Assembly (NCBI GenBank): GCA_000434735.1
Contig: FR881292.1
Coordinates: forward strand, 62,350 to 126,349
Length of the DNA: 64,000 nucleotides
From: Bacteroides sp. CAG:530
GTDB lineage: Bacteria; Bacteroidota; Bacteroidia; Bacteroidales; Bacteroidaceae
Direction: 5' to 3'
Made by a program: the position numbers and the translations under genes. Below, piece after piece: positions 53,327 through 62,630 of the stretch; position 1 is the stretch's first letter; every line of letters begins with the position of its first letter. The notes beneath the pieces are model-generated. The model searched no databases, was not told the origin of the DNA, and worked only from the letters and a program-made list of their open reading frames with translations.

Positions 53327-53905
53327 ATGTTCAATTCTAAGAAAGAAGCCGATACCGAATACATTGATCTGACCGATATTGATGTCTTTCAGCAACAGTA
53401 CAACGAAAATTTCAGCAGATTGAAGTATTTTGGCTTGCAATATTTGCCCGATGAAGAAGCTGTACTCGATATTATCCAGGATTTATGGCTGAAGATTTGG
53501 GAACGGAAAGAAACTCTAATAAGTCAGTCGGCATTCAGAAGCTATCTGTACCAGGCGCTCTATCGCTCCATATTAAACTACCTAAAGCACGATGCCGTAG
53601 TTAAAGAATATGCGGGTAAAGACCCGTACGACCTGGAAGAACAAGAGAAAGAACAAGAGGCTACACATAAAATCATAGAAGCCGAAATATATCAGGCGCT
53701 GAACAGGGTATTCGAAGAATTGCCCGACGCATGCCGACGGGTTTATGCCGCCAGCCTGGAAGGTAAGTCGCAAAAAGAAATTGCCGAAGAGTTCTCTATA
53801 TCTATCAATACTGTTAAGAAACATATTAACAACGCCAATCATTACATGAAAAAGCGCCTGAAGAACTTCTGGAACTTCATTATTATGCTTCAAGCTCATC
53901 CGTAA
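53327..53905 (+). CDS. ECF-type RNA polymerase sigma factor
   Basis: This is a 192-residue sigma-70 family protein with region 2 (about 25-95, EEAVLDIIQDLWLKIWERKE) and region 4 (about 125-180, LPDACRRVYAASLEGKSQKEIAEEFSISINTVKKHI). No region 1 or 3 is present. The FecR-type anti-sigma gene follows after 233 bp, then SusC with an STN domain, which is the standard Bacteroidota trans-envelope signalling chain. Its likely targets are the susCD-like genes downstream. Confidence 0.94.
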   Translation: MFNSKKEADTEYIDLTDIDVFQQQYNENFSRLKYFGLQYLPDEEAVLDIIQDLWLKIWERKETLISQSAFRSYLYQALYRSILNYLKHDAVVKEYAGKDPYDLEEQEKEQEATHKIIEAEIYQALNRVFEELPDACRRVYAASLEGKSQKEIAEEFSISINTVKKHINNANHYMKKRLKNFWNFIIMLQAHP

Positions 53906-54138
53906 AATTCATCCTTCCGTTTTTAACAAAATTAGGTCTGTTACGTCTAGAACAAAAAAACATTTGTCTAAATTCTATGCACATCATTGTTTTTTTGCTT
54001 CAAAACATCACTTATCCCCTTTCAACTTATCGCCAAAACCTATAAAATCTAATATTTTTCGATAAAATTTAAAAAAGTTCCATTTTCGTATTACACCAAA
54101 CAGTAGCTCGGTTGTCTTGTATAAAAAAAGGTTAATAT

Positions 54139-55299
54139 ATGCCAACAGGACAAAACATAAACGAAGTGAAAATTTGGTTGCTGAAAGAGCTGGACGGCAC
54201 TATCAGCCAAGAGGAGAAGGCTCAATTGGAGGCATGGAAGAAAAAATCGACTGCCAACGAAGAGTTAGCTCAGCGCATTCACTCCGCACAATTTCTGCGG
54301 AAAGCTATACTTGACTCTAATAAACAGATACGCCAAAAGCAATGGAACGCGTTATGGAAAGAGATAGGATATACACGTTTTCCACGCATAGAATGGCACA
54401 AGACTACAAGAATAGCCGCCGTCATAGCTTTGCTTATAGCGTGCGGATGGATGTTTGTATACTATTTGCAGCTACGCGAAGAAGACCGGTTGGCCAACAT
54501 CACCATTCCGGCAGGCTCTACCAAAGCCATACTCTATGACTATGCCAACGACTCGGTATGTAACCTGCCCGAAACTGCCGGCTATGTGTTCGAACTTGAT
54601 TCGTATAACCGCCTGGCATCTATCCCCAAAGACAAAATGAATGCCGCCACTCATCGCAGCATCGTGGTGCCTCGTGGCGGAGAATATAAAATACGTCTTA
54701 CCGACAGCACCTTTATACACTTAGGTCCGGAGTCTACGCTCGATATTCCGATATGCTACTCTCCACAGAACCGAAACATCAGAATAAGCGGTCAAGCTTA
54801 TCTGGCTGTGCACAAAGATGCCTCTCACCCATTTATTATAGAAACCCCACATACACACATACGTGTTACCGGTACCCGACTGAACGTAGAAGCTTATCCG
54901 GATGAACCGCAAGCATGGGTAGCTCTGGAAGAAGGAAAAGTGGAACTGCTGGCAGGCAATAACTCAATGAAGCTACCCGTAGGCAGAACAGCGGCTATTG
55001 ACAGCGACAGCCGCATCATTCTTACCCCAGACAGTTTGATAGAACACACGGCATGGCATAACGACCGAATGGTATTCTATAACCGTAGCATAGAAGAGAT
55101 TATGAAGCATTTTTCCAGATGGTATAACATAGACATCGGCTTCAAGAATAAAGAAGCTCGACAATCGCGAATTACTATGGACGTGAACAAATACGATACA
55201 TTTAATCAACTAAAAGAAGATCTAGAAAGGATGAATGAGCTACAAATTAAAATTAAGAGAGGAAACAGAGTATTAATATCCGAAAGGAATTTAGAGTAA
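54139..55299 (+). CDS. FecR-family anti-sigma factor
   Basis: This is a 386-residue inner-membrane protein. A cytosolic N-terminal segment (about 1-85) that would bind the sigma factor is followed by one membrane helix (about 93-113, RIAAVIALLIACGWMFVYYL), a FecR domain (PRGGEYKIRLTDSTFIHLGPESTL, then ISGQAYLAVHKDASHPF) and a C-terminal domain of the DUF4974 type (FYNRSIEEIMKHFSRWYNIDI). It transmits ligand binding at SusC to the sigma factor. The 233-bp gap before it suggests a separate promoter, perhaps sigma-dependent, but I cannot name a box. SusC starts 8 bp after its stop. Confidence 0.94.
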   Translation: MPTGQNINEVKIWLLKELDGTISQEEKAQLEAWKKKSTANEELAQRIHSAQFLRKAILDSNKQIRQKQWNALWKEIGYTRFPRIEWHKTTRIAAVIALLIACGWMFVYYLQLREEDRLANITIPAGSTKAILYDYANDSVCNLPETAGYVFELDSYNRLASIPKDKMNAATHRSIVVPRGGEYKIRLTDSTFIHLGPESTLDIPICYSPQNRNIRISGQAYLAVHKDASHPFIIETPHTHIRVTGTRLNVEAYPDEPQAWVALEEGKVELLAGNNSMKLPVGRTAAIDSDSRIILTPDSLIEHTAWHNDRMVFYNRSIEEIMKHFSRWYNIDIGFKNKEARQSRITMDVNKYDTFNQLKEDLERMNELQIKIKRGNRVLISERNLE

Positions 55300-55307
55300 G
55301 CAATATT

Positions 55308-58300
55308 ATGTATAGAAAAAACACATGCCAAGGAGCAAAGTGGGTATTCCTACTGGTGCTCTTATACCTCGGCCTAACAGCTGGAGCACAGACTAGTAAG
55401 AAGGTCACGCTGCAACTTACCAACGCTTCACTTAAAGAGGTGTTCTTAGAAATTAAGAGTCAAGCGAATGTAGGATTTATGTATAGCGAAAAAGCTATGG
55501 CAAACTTGCCACGCAAGGACTATCATTTTAAACAGGAAAGCATTCCTAAAATACTTAATTATGCGCTGGCAGGAAGTGACTATACTTTCGAGATGGAAAA
55601 TAACCGAAACATAATTATTTATAAGAAAAGCACTGATAATATTACCGGAAAGGTTATAGACGGCAACGGTGAACCTATGGTGGGGGTATCTGTATTACCT
55701 ATAGGTACTACTAAAGTTCAGGGCGCCGCAACCGACTTGGAAGGAAAATTCTCGTTTCCAGCCAACGGACTGAAATCGGTAAAGCTGCGTTTTTCATTCA
55801 TCGGAGCTAAGTCGCAAGACGCCACATGGAATGGAAAGGCTTTAAAAATTGTACTCGACGACGATGTACGCGCCATTGATGAGGTTGTGGTAACAGGTTA
55901 TCAAACCATAGACCGTAGAAAGGTTACCGCTTCTATCACTTCAGTGAAAATGGACGATGTGCTGATGCCTAACATGACCACTGTAGACCAGGCACTTGAA
56001 GGCCACATCCCCGACTTGCTTTTCATTCAGAACTCTGGCGAAGCTGGTTCTACCGCACGTCTGCGTGTTCGTGGTACTTCTACCATCGTAGGTAACCGTG
56101 AGCCGCTGTGGGTACTTGATGGTTTTCCTTTGTCGGACCCGGTAAACGTTACTCCGGAACAATTGAACGACCCCGACTATATCAACTACGTAGGTAACGC
56201 TATTTCGGGTATCAACCCACAGGATATTGAACGTATAGACGTACTGAAAGACGCTGCCGCTACAGCATTGTATGGCACACGCGCATCTAACGGTGTAATC
56301 GTGGTAACTACAAAGAAAGGCCATGAGGGTAAGCCTACCATCCGCTATAATACTAACGTAAAATATACGCGCCGTCCGCGATATACCGACCACGCCATCA
56401 ACCTGATGAACTCGCAAGAACGTGTTCAGTTTGGTAAAGACTTGTGCGACCTACACTATGTATTTCCGCAATATATGCCTATGGTGGGATATGAAGGTGC
56501 ACTGTATCGCTACCAAACAGGACAGACCGGATATAACGAATTCCTCAACGAAGTTAGAAACTACGAAACCGTAAATACCGACTGGTTCGACTTGCTGTGC
56601 GAAGATGCCATAACACATTCTCACACACTGAGTATCTCTGGAGGATCTAAAAGTACACGATACTATACTTCTGTAGGTTACACACGTGAAGGTGGTACAG
56701 TGAAAACTGAATTTGTAGACAGATACACTGCCTCAATGAACCTAAACACAGAAATTAACAAGAATCTGAAAGCCAACATCCGTGTCAACGCTAACATTCA
56801 GAAGAAGAACCACTTGCCAAGCGATGTAAAGGTACTGAACTACGCATACGAAACAACACGTGCACTGCCGGCATATAACGCCGACGGTTCTCTTTATTAT
56901 TACAAGAAACATGGCTACAGCGTAGGAAACGGACGAAAGACCAACAATCTGTACGACTATAACATACTGAACGAGGTCAATAATACATCTGACGATTATT
57001 CGGGTAATACTTTCTCTACCAACGGCGAATTGGTATATAACCTGAAGAATATAGTAAACTTTACGCTTGGCGCATCGTATAGCCGCAGTGCAACCAACCA
57101 AAGCACATGGTATGGCGAGAACTCTAACTACGTGGCAATCTTAAAAAATGGCGAAGCAACAGATATTCCGCAAACAGGAACAAGCGGATATTGCGAATTG
57201 CCTTACGGCGGTGTATATAACACAACAAACACCACTACCGAAAGTTTTACGGGACGTTTACAGGCTAACGCTCACTATGCATTTGGCGAGGATAGAAAAC
57301 ACTTGATTTCATCTACTGTGGGTTACGAAGTAAGTACTTATCGCTCCAACGGCATTACCGACCAAACAAGAGGTTACTATAAAGAAAGAGGTATGCAGTA
57401 TTCTACAATGGAAGGTGCCGACCTTGACAACTATCCGCTGTATAAGAACTGGTTGGCAGAGGGACATCGTTCTTTATCGGCAGCTAAGACCAATACCCTT
57501 TCGGGCTACCTTACTTTAGCTTACGATTACAAAAGATATTTCACAGTCAGCCTGAACGGACGTTTCGACGCTTCAAACAAATTCGGTAGCCGAAGCAACG
57601 AAAAGTTCTTGCCCGTATGGTCTATCTCTGGAAGATGGAGTATAAAAGATACTTTCTTCAATGAGTCTAGAGCGGTGAACAACTGGATTATACGTATGTC
57701 GTATGGTAAAACTGGTAATATGCTTGACAATGAAACTCCTAACATGCTGATTCGCCAAGGTACTATGGATGCTTACTACGGTGAAAACGTATCGACTGTA
57801 TCGGCATTCCCTAACCCTAATCTGCGTTGGGAACAGACTTCGACCACTAACTTCGGTACCGAACTGAGCATGTTTGACGACCGTCTGCAATTTACCGGTG
57901 AGCTGTGGTTTAAGCATACTACTGATGCTTTCTCTACCATCAATATCGCTTCTACCAACGGACGTACTTCTTATAAGATGAATAATGGTACTATCAATAA
58001 CTACGGTTATTCTCTATGGATTTCGGGTTACCCTATTCGTACTCAAGACTGGGAGCTGTACTTATCTACCACTTATTCATGGGCAAGCAACACCGTAAAA
58101 TCAGGAACCAACGAGAATTATAGCTTGAACGACTACCTGAACGGTACAGCCGTAGTAGACGGCGAGGCCATCGGTACTTTCTATTCTTATAAGTATCTGG
58201 GATTGAATCCTAACACCGGTATTCCGATGTTCGATGATTATCAAGACCGCCGTCATTTGCTGATGAACCAAAAGTTGGCAGACATCATTCCGCTGGTTAT

Positions 58301-58901
58301 GACAGCAAGCGGAAACCGTGACCCTAAACTTACGGGTTCATTTTATGCTACGCTGAAATGGAAACAGCTCTCGCTGAACATGAACTTCAACTACAGAATT
58401 GGCTGTAAAGTGCGTTTGTTCGACCTCTATACCCCTATCGTATCGGGTATTTCATCAGACAAGAACGTACGTAAAGAATTTGTAGACCGCTGGATGAAGC
58501 CGGGTGACGAAAGATACACCGACATACCTGCACTTATCAGTCCGAGCGACGATAACTACAGTTCTACAATGAGCCACTGGTCAAACGGAGAATCGGCTAA
58601 AGTGGTTGAAAAGGTTCCTACCTTCGCCGAAAACGTATGGAAAATGTACGACCGCTCTGACCTACGTGTTGTATCGGGCGATTATCTACGCATGAGCAAC
58701 TTACGATTGACATACAGATTTAAGCACAGACAGCTTAAGAATACTCCGCTGAAATCGTTGGATTTAAGTTTGGCGATGACGAATGTGTTTACCATAGCAT
58801 CTGGAAAGCTGAAAGGACAAGACCCTACACAGGCTAACTCTACCACAATCAACATGTCGCTCCGTCCGGCTTATACGTTTGCATTGAATGTTTCATTTTA
58901 A
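55308..58901 (+). CDS. SusC/RagA-family TonB-linked outer-membrane protein with STN domain
   Basis: This is an 1197-residue transporter. A signal peptide (ending near AGAQ) is followed by an STN (secretin/TonB N-terminal signalling) domain at about 30-108, a carboxypeptidase-like domain (about 112-190, ITGKVIDGNGEPMVGVSV), the SusC plug (DEVVVTGYQTIDRRKVTASI and DVLKDAAATALYGTRASNGV) and a long barrel ending in Phe. The STN domain should contact the FecR protein encoded just upstream. The SusD partner follows after 15 bp. SusC-SusD pairs import glycans, but also peptides and other large ligands; no carbohydrate enzyme lies nearby here. Confidence 0.96.
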   Translation: MYRKNTCQGAKWVFLLVLLYLGLTAGAQTSKKVTLQLTNASLKEVFLEIKSQANVGFMYSEKAMANLPRKDYHFKQESIPKILNYALAGSDYTFEMENNRNIIIYKKSTDNITGKVIDGNGEPMVGVSVLPIGTTKVQGAATDLEGKFSFPANGLKSVKLRFSFIGAKSQDATWNGKALKIVLDDDVRAIDEVVVTGYQTIDRRKVTASITSVKMDDVLMPNMTTVDQALEGHIPDLLFIQNSGEAGSTARLRVRGTSTIVGNREPLWVLDGFPLSDPVNVTPEQLNDPDYINYVGNAISGINPQDIERIDVLKDAAATALYGTRASNGVIVVTTKKGHEGKPTIRYNTNVKYTRRPRYTDHAINLMNSQERVQFGKDLCDLHYVFPQYMPMVGYEGALYRYQTGQTGYNEFLNEVRNYETVNTDWFDLLCEDAITHSHTLSISGGSKSTRYYTSVGYTREGGTVKTEFVDRYTASMNLNTEINKNLKANIRVNANIQKKNHLPSDVKVLNYAYETTRALPAYNADGSLYYYKKHGYSVGNGRKTNNLYDYNILNEVNNTSDDYSGNTFSTNGELVYNLKNIVNFTLGASYSRSATNQSTWYGENSNYVAILKNGEATDIPQTGTSGYCELPYGGVYNTTNTTTESFTGRLQANAHYAFGEDRKHLISSTVGYEVSTYRSNGITDQTRGYYKERGMQYSTMEGADLDNYPLYKNWLAEGHRSLSAAKTNTLSGYLTLAYDYKRYFTVSLNGRFDASNKFGSRSNEKFLPVWSISGRWSIKDTFFNESRAVNNWIIRMSYGKTGNMLDNETPNMLIRQGTMDAYYGENVSTVSAFPNPNLRWEQTSTTNFGTELSMFDDRLQFTGELWFKHTTDAFSTINIASTNGRTSYKMNNGTINNYGYSLWISGYPIRTQDWELYLSTTYSWASNTVKSGTNENYSLNDYLNGTAVVDGEAIGTFYSYKYLGLNPNTGIPMFDDYQDRRHLLMNQKLADIIPLVMTASGNRDPKLTGSFYATLKWKQLSLNMNFNYRIGCKVRLFDLYTPIVSGISSDKNVRKEFVDRWMKPGDERYTDIPALISPSDDNYSSTMSHWSNGESAKVVEKVPTFAENVWKMYDRSDLRVVSGDYLRMSNLRLTYRFKHRQLKNTPLKSLDLSLAMTNVFTIASGKLKGQDPTQANSTTINMSLRPAYTFALNVSF

Positions 58902-58916
58902 TAAAGCTGTTATATC

Positions 58917-60491
58917 ATGAAGAAATATATATACTTATTTTTATCGGCAGTACTGTTTGCCAGCACATCTTGCAGCGACTTCTTGAGCGCATACTCGCAA
59001 GATATGATTGTAGCCAAATCGTGCAGCGACCTTGACGAGGTGCTATTGGGCGATGTGTATATTAAGAGTTACCAAGTATCTACAGGTCCTTCGGGAGGTA
59101 GATGCGCAGGCTTTTTCAATGTGTTAGACGATGACTTAAGCACAGGTAGCGTAGGTAGCGAAACAAGTAAGACATGGGGCGACTGCTTGGCAAGCATCTT
59201 TGGTTACTACGCTTGGCAGTTGCGCGTGGGCAGTAACTATAACGCATCGTACTTTCAGAATGATAACGTAACATACGATGATTTATATGCGCGTATCAAT
59301 ACCATCAATGTTATTCTGGATGAAATAGTAGACCTGCCACACGAATCTGAAAAAGATTATGCCACTTATTTAAGAGTACAGGGCGAAGCTTGTTTTCTAC
59401 GTGCTTATTTCTACTTTACCCTGGCAAACCTTTATGGCGATGCATACGAGCCCACCACATGTAGCCAGAAACTATGTGTGCCTCTGAAACTTACTCCGTA
59501 TGTAGAACACGATAAGGACAAGGATACTCAGTTTAAAAGAGCTACCGTAAAAGAAGTGTACGATCAAATAATCAGCGATTTGACATTGGCAGAAGACTAC
59601 CTGACCAAGAGTCCGCAAAACACCGCTCATCGTTTACACCGTGCATCGGTAGAAGCTGTAGATTTATTGTTTAGCCGCATATATCTGTTTATGCAGAATT
59701 GGGAGATGGCAGAACAGAAAGCTGATGCCGTTATCAATAGCTCGTATTTCCAATTGGCAGAGCTGAACGCGTTTGAAGACGGTAAGATATTCCTTACTCG
59801 CGAAAATGCAGAGGTATTGTTCTCACAAGGTCCCAACAACTTATCGAGCGAAAATCTGTTCACTGCGCGTCCAGGCGACTTCTGTGTATCAAGAGAACTA
59901 TACGATTTGTACGATGAAAACGACCGTCGTAAAAGCTGCTTCTTCGGAACACATGCCCTGAGCGACAGTATCACGCTGCAAAACAAGTTTGAACGCGGAA
60001 GTATCGTTTCGCATATCTCGGACGTATTTACACTGAGAGCATCGGAAGCTTATCTGAATAAAGCGGAAGCTTGTGCCATGCAGAAGAGTCAGGACAAAGA
60101 AACCGAAGCGTGCAAACTTCTGAACGCTTTGCGTAAGAAACGTATCATAGGATACAATGATAATATTTATAGCGGCGAAGAATTGGTTCAGCAAATACGC
60201 GATGAACGCCGCCGTGAATTCTGCTTCGAAGCTCACCGCTGGTTCGACCTTCGCCGATATGCCGTGTGCGAAGCTTATCCGTATTCTAAGAGCATCATTC
60301 ATGTATACAGCGCATGCGGAAACAACGGAGTATCTTATACAGAAGAGTATAAACTGGAAGAGCACGATAAAGCATATACATTTGCATTGCCCGAATCGGT
60401 CATCAAGTTTGATGTAGTGCCTATGGAGGATAATCCACGCGAAGCCAGAAAAGCTCTCAGCAAAAAGAAACCTGGCGAAGAAGGCGAATAA
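58917..60491 (+). CDS. SusD/RagB-family substrate-binding lipoprotein
   Basis: This is a 524-residue surface lipoprotein (lipobox ASTSC, Cys19) with SusD-like helical repeats: VQGEACFLRAYFYFTLANLYGDAY in the middle and RDERRREFCFEAHRWFDLRRYAV near the C-terminus, both family hallmarks. It caps the SusC barrel and captures ligand. The N-terminal segment after the lipobox is typical (SDFLSAYSQD). It is followed after 38 bp by an unrecognised lipoprotein. Confidence 0.95.
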   Translation: MKKYIYLFLSAVLFASTSCSDFLSAYSQDMIVAKSCSDLDEVLLGDVYIKSYQVSTGPSGGRCAGFFNVLDDDLSTGSVGSETSKTWGDCLASIFGYYAWQLRVGSNYNASYFQNDNVTYDDLYARINTINVILDEIVDLPHESEKDYATYLRVQGEACFLRAYFYFTLANLYGDAYEPTTCSQKLCVPLKLTPYVEHDKDKDTQFKRATVKEVYDQIISDLTLAEDYLTKSPQNTAHRLHRASVEAVDLLFSRIYLFMQNWEMAEQKADAVINSSYFQLAELNAFEDGKIFLTRENAEVLFSQGPNNLSSENLFTARPGDFCVSRELYDLYDENDRRKSCFFGTHALSDSITLQNKFERGSIVSHISDVFTLRASEAYLNKAEACAMQKSQDKETEACKLLNALRKKRIIGYNDNIYSGEELVQQIRDERRREFCFEAHRWFDLRRYAVCEAYPYSKSIIHVYSACGNNGVSYTEEYKLEEHDKAYTFALPESVIKFDVVPMEDNPREARKALSKKKPGEEGE

Positions 60492-60529
60492 CCGAAAACA
60501 ATGGATATCAAATATAAAAAGATAAGATT

Positions 60530-61579
60530 ATGAGAACCAATATATATTATATCATACTTTGTCTATGTGCCCTATGCGTATCTTCTTGCGGAAAGGAAGA
60601 CGTGTTGGAAAATAAGATAGACTTTTCATCGGATTACGAGATTAAAGACGATCCCAACGATCCGATTCAGCATCACAAATATCTGATTTACCAAAAATAT
60701 GGAATTCCTGTATTCTTTAATGATACCGTATCGGCTACTGTTACCGGAACCAACTACGACGGAAAACCTATATACAGATATGAAACACTTGACTTGAACT
60801 GGAGTTTCTCATCGCACAACAAGAATAAGGTGAGCTATGAGTATGAGTACATAAAAGATACTGATAAGCAAGAAAAGGCATTGGAGTTTGTAGAAGCGTT
60901 CTTACAGAGAGCTTCTAAACCTATGCGACCGTTTTCTATCTTCTTGCCAGAAACCTTGGTAATCAAGTCGGATAAAGGTACAGAGACACCAGAATACTAT
61001 TCTGGCTTCCGCACTCTTATTGTTCCTAATGTGCAAGACCTAACGGAAGAAGAGATTCCTGAATTCTCTGATAACATTCTCCGCTCTATGGTACGCGCTA
61101 AGGTATTACAGGCCGAAGCTGTAGTGAACAGCTTCTCTGAGGTTTCTAGTACTAACAAGTATTATAACAAGCCTTGGGTTATTAGCGGAAACAATGGCGG
61201 ATTGGGTTGCCAATGGGGCGTAGCACACAAAGGTAGTTACTGGAAACCGGAAATATTGTTCGACGAAGATACAATGAAAAAATACATCGCTACATATTGG
61301 TCTACCAACGTAAATAACGAAGAAGAATTTATAGCAGAACGTACTCTTATATTCCAGCAAATTGGTCAGTATGGCTTTATCAGCGGCAACACGAAAGATA
61401 AAATCAGCCAGACGACCAGCCCAAGCAATGCCAGCGAGGATTTGGAATATTATCTTGATACTATGCTAGAAATAGGTAGCGCTACTTTCTTGGAACGATA
61501 TGGAGCGAGTCCGCTGGTATTGAAGAAATACAATATCTTGGCAGACTATATTAAAGGAGAATTGGGTGTTGAATTTTAA
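60530..61579 (+). CDS. Lipoprotein of unknown function, possible inactive metallopeptidase relative
   Basis: This is a 349-residue lipoprotein (lipobox VSSC, Cys20). I recognise no catalytic motif. The region order recalls the zinc metallopeptidase lipoproteins often found beside SusCD in Bacteroidota (Peptidase_Mx1-like): an N-terminal YLIYQKYGIPVFFND segment, a central helix, a late SNASEDLEYYLD segment and a C-terminal KKYNILADYIKGELGVEF. The place where HExxH would be expected reads SMVRAKVLQ (about 186-194), with no zinc-binding His pair. The call of an inactivated relative is inference from pattern. It sits between susD and the FISUMP gene, so it may bind ligand on the cell surface. Confidence 0.55.
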   Translation: MRTNIYYIILCLCALCVSSCGKEDVLENKIDFSSDYEIKDDPNDPIQHHKYLIYQKYGIPVFFNDTVSATVTGTNYDGKPIYRYETLDLNWSFSSHNKNKVSYEYEYIKDTDKQEKALEFVEAFLQRASKPMRPFSIFLPETLVIKSDKGTETPEYYSGFRTLIVPNVQDLTEEEIPEFSDNILRSMVRAKVLQAEAVVNSFSEVSSTNKYYNKPWVISGNNGGLGCQWGVAHKGSYWKPEILFDEDTMKKYIATYWSTNVNNEEEFIAERTLIFQQIGQYGFISGNTKDKISQTTSPSNASEDLEYYLDTMLEIGSATFLERYGASPLVLKKYNILADYIKGELGVEF

Positions 61580-61595
61580 TTAGACAAGAAGATTT

Positions 61596-62627
61596 ATGAA
61601 ACTACATAATTTAATTATAGGAACCCTATTGGGAGCCTTCACGGCTACAAGTTGCAACAAAGAAGATGTTGCCTCAATAGATGAGTCTAGAATAAAGAGC
61701 GTGAGCGATTTTACCGACTCGCGCGACGGTAAGACATATCGCTGCGTACAGATAGGCGACCAAATATGGATGGTGGATAACTTGGCTTATTTCCTTCCGG
61801 GTGGCGTAACAGAAGGATGTTATACTTGGGAACAAGAATACTTTGACCTTACAGACTTTGAGTTCTCTAAAGCTGCTTTCAGCGAAGTATATAATAAAGT
61901 AACCGATAATCCAGATTATGCGGGATACAAGGGTTATCTGTCTTACTACACTTCGGGCAGATATACACAGCAGCAGTTCGTCGATATGTTGGCTTATTGG
62001 CCCGATTTCCAAAAAGCTCTGAAGGACGAAATGGAGGCATACAAGGCTAACCTGCCAGTAAGCGACTTTGAAAAGTATGAGGCATCTAACGGACAGTATT
62101 CAAAGAAATACGGTTATCTGTATTCTTTAGAAGGTGCCCGGAAAGCAGCGCCCGAAGGTTGGCGAATTCCGTCGGATAATGACTGGAAGAAACTGGAGTC
62201 TGTATTAGGCATGTCGGATTCTGAAATCAACGAAACCAACGCTTGGCGTGGGGAAGGTTGCGGAACATATCTGAAAGAAGGCGGAGCGGCACTCTTTAAC
62301 GCACAGATGGGTGGTTGCGATGCGTATTCTGCCGTTAGTTACGAATGGATTCGTCAGGGCGAATGCGGTTATTACTGGACTAACGAGGAATGGGAAACCG
62401 AAGTTGCCGGATCAAGCTCTAGCTCAAGCTCTGATTCTAGTTCAAGTTCAAACGGAAGTTCAAGCGAAAGCGGTAGCGATAAAGAGACTGCGCAATCTAT
62501 AGTGAAAGAAGGTATAGTACGACAAATAGCCATTTTCTCATCAAAGATATGGAGAGGAACTACATTACTAGGCAATAAGGACAGAGATGTAGCTTACAGC
62601 GTACGCTGCGTAAAAGATGCAAACTAA
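61596..62627 (+). CDS. FISUMP-domain lipoprotein
   Basis: This is a 343-residue lipoprotein (lipobox TATSC, Cys20) with a domain of the Fibrobacter succinogenes major paralogous type: DGKTYRCVQIGDQIWMVDNL, then a long insertion, YGYLYSLEGARKAAPEGWRIPSDNDWKKLE in two parts, and RDVAYSVRCVKD at the end. A Ser/Gly-rich stretch (about 271-295) interrupts the domain before the last strands and is encoded by slippage-prone TCAAGC-like repeats. FISUMP domains are found on surface proteins of fibre- and protein-degrading bacteria, with unclear role. It lies 16 bp after the previous lipoprotein and 3 bp before the thioredoxin-like gene. Confidence 0.85.
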   Translation: MKLHNLIIGTLLGAFTATSCNKEDVASIDESRIKSVSDFTDSRDGKTYRCVQIGDQIWMVDNLAYFLPGGVTEGCYTWEQEYFDLTDFEFSKAAFSEVYNKVTDNPDYAGYKGYLSYYTSGRYTQQQFVDMLAYWPDFQKALKDEMEAYKANLPVSDFEKYEASNGQYSKKYGYLYSLEGARKAAPEGWRIPSDNDWKKLESVLGMSDSEINETNAWRGEGCGTYLKEGGAALFNAQMGGCDAYSAVSYEWIRQGECGYYWTNEEWETEVAGSSSSSSSDSSSSSNGSSSESGSDKETAQSIVKEGIVRQIAIFSSKIWRGTTLLGNKDRDVAYSVRCVKDAN

Positions 62628-62630
62628 AAT

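Noticed and set aside
60530..61579. Active zinc metallopeptidase
   Set aside because: No HExxH or other zinc ligand motif is present anywhere in the protein.
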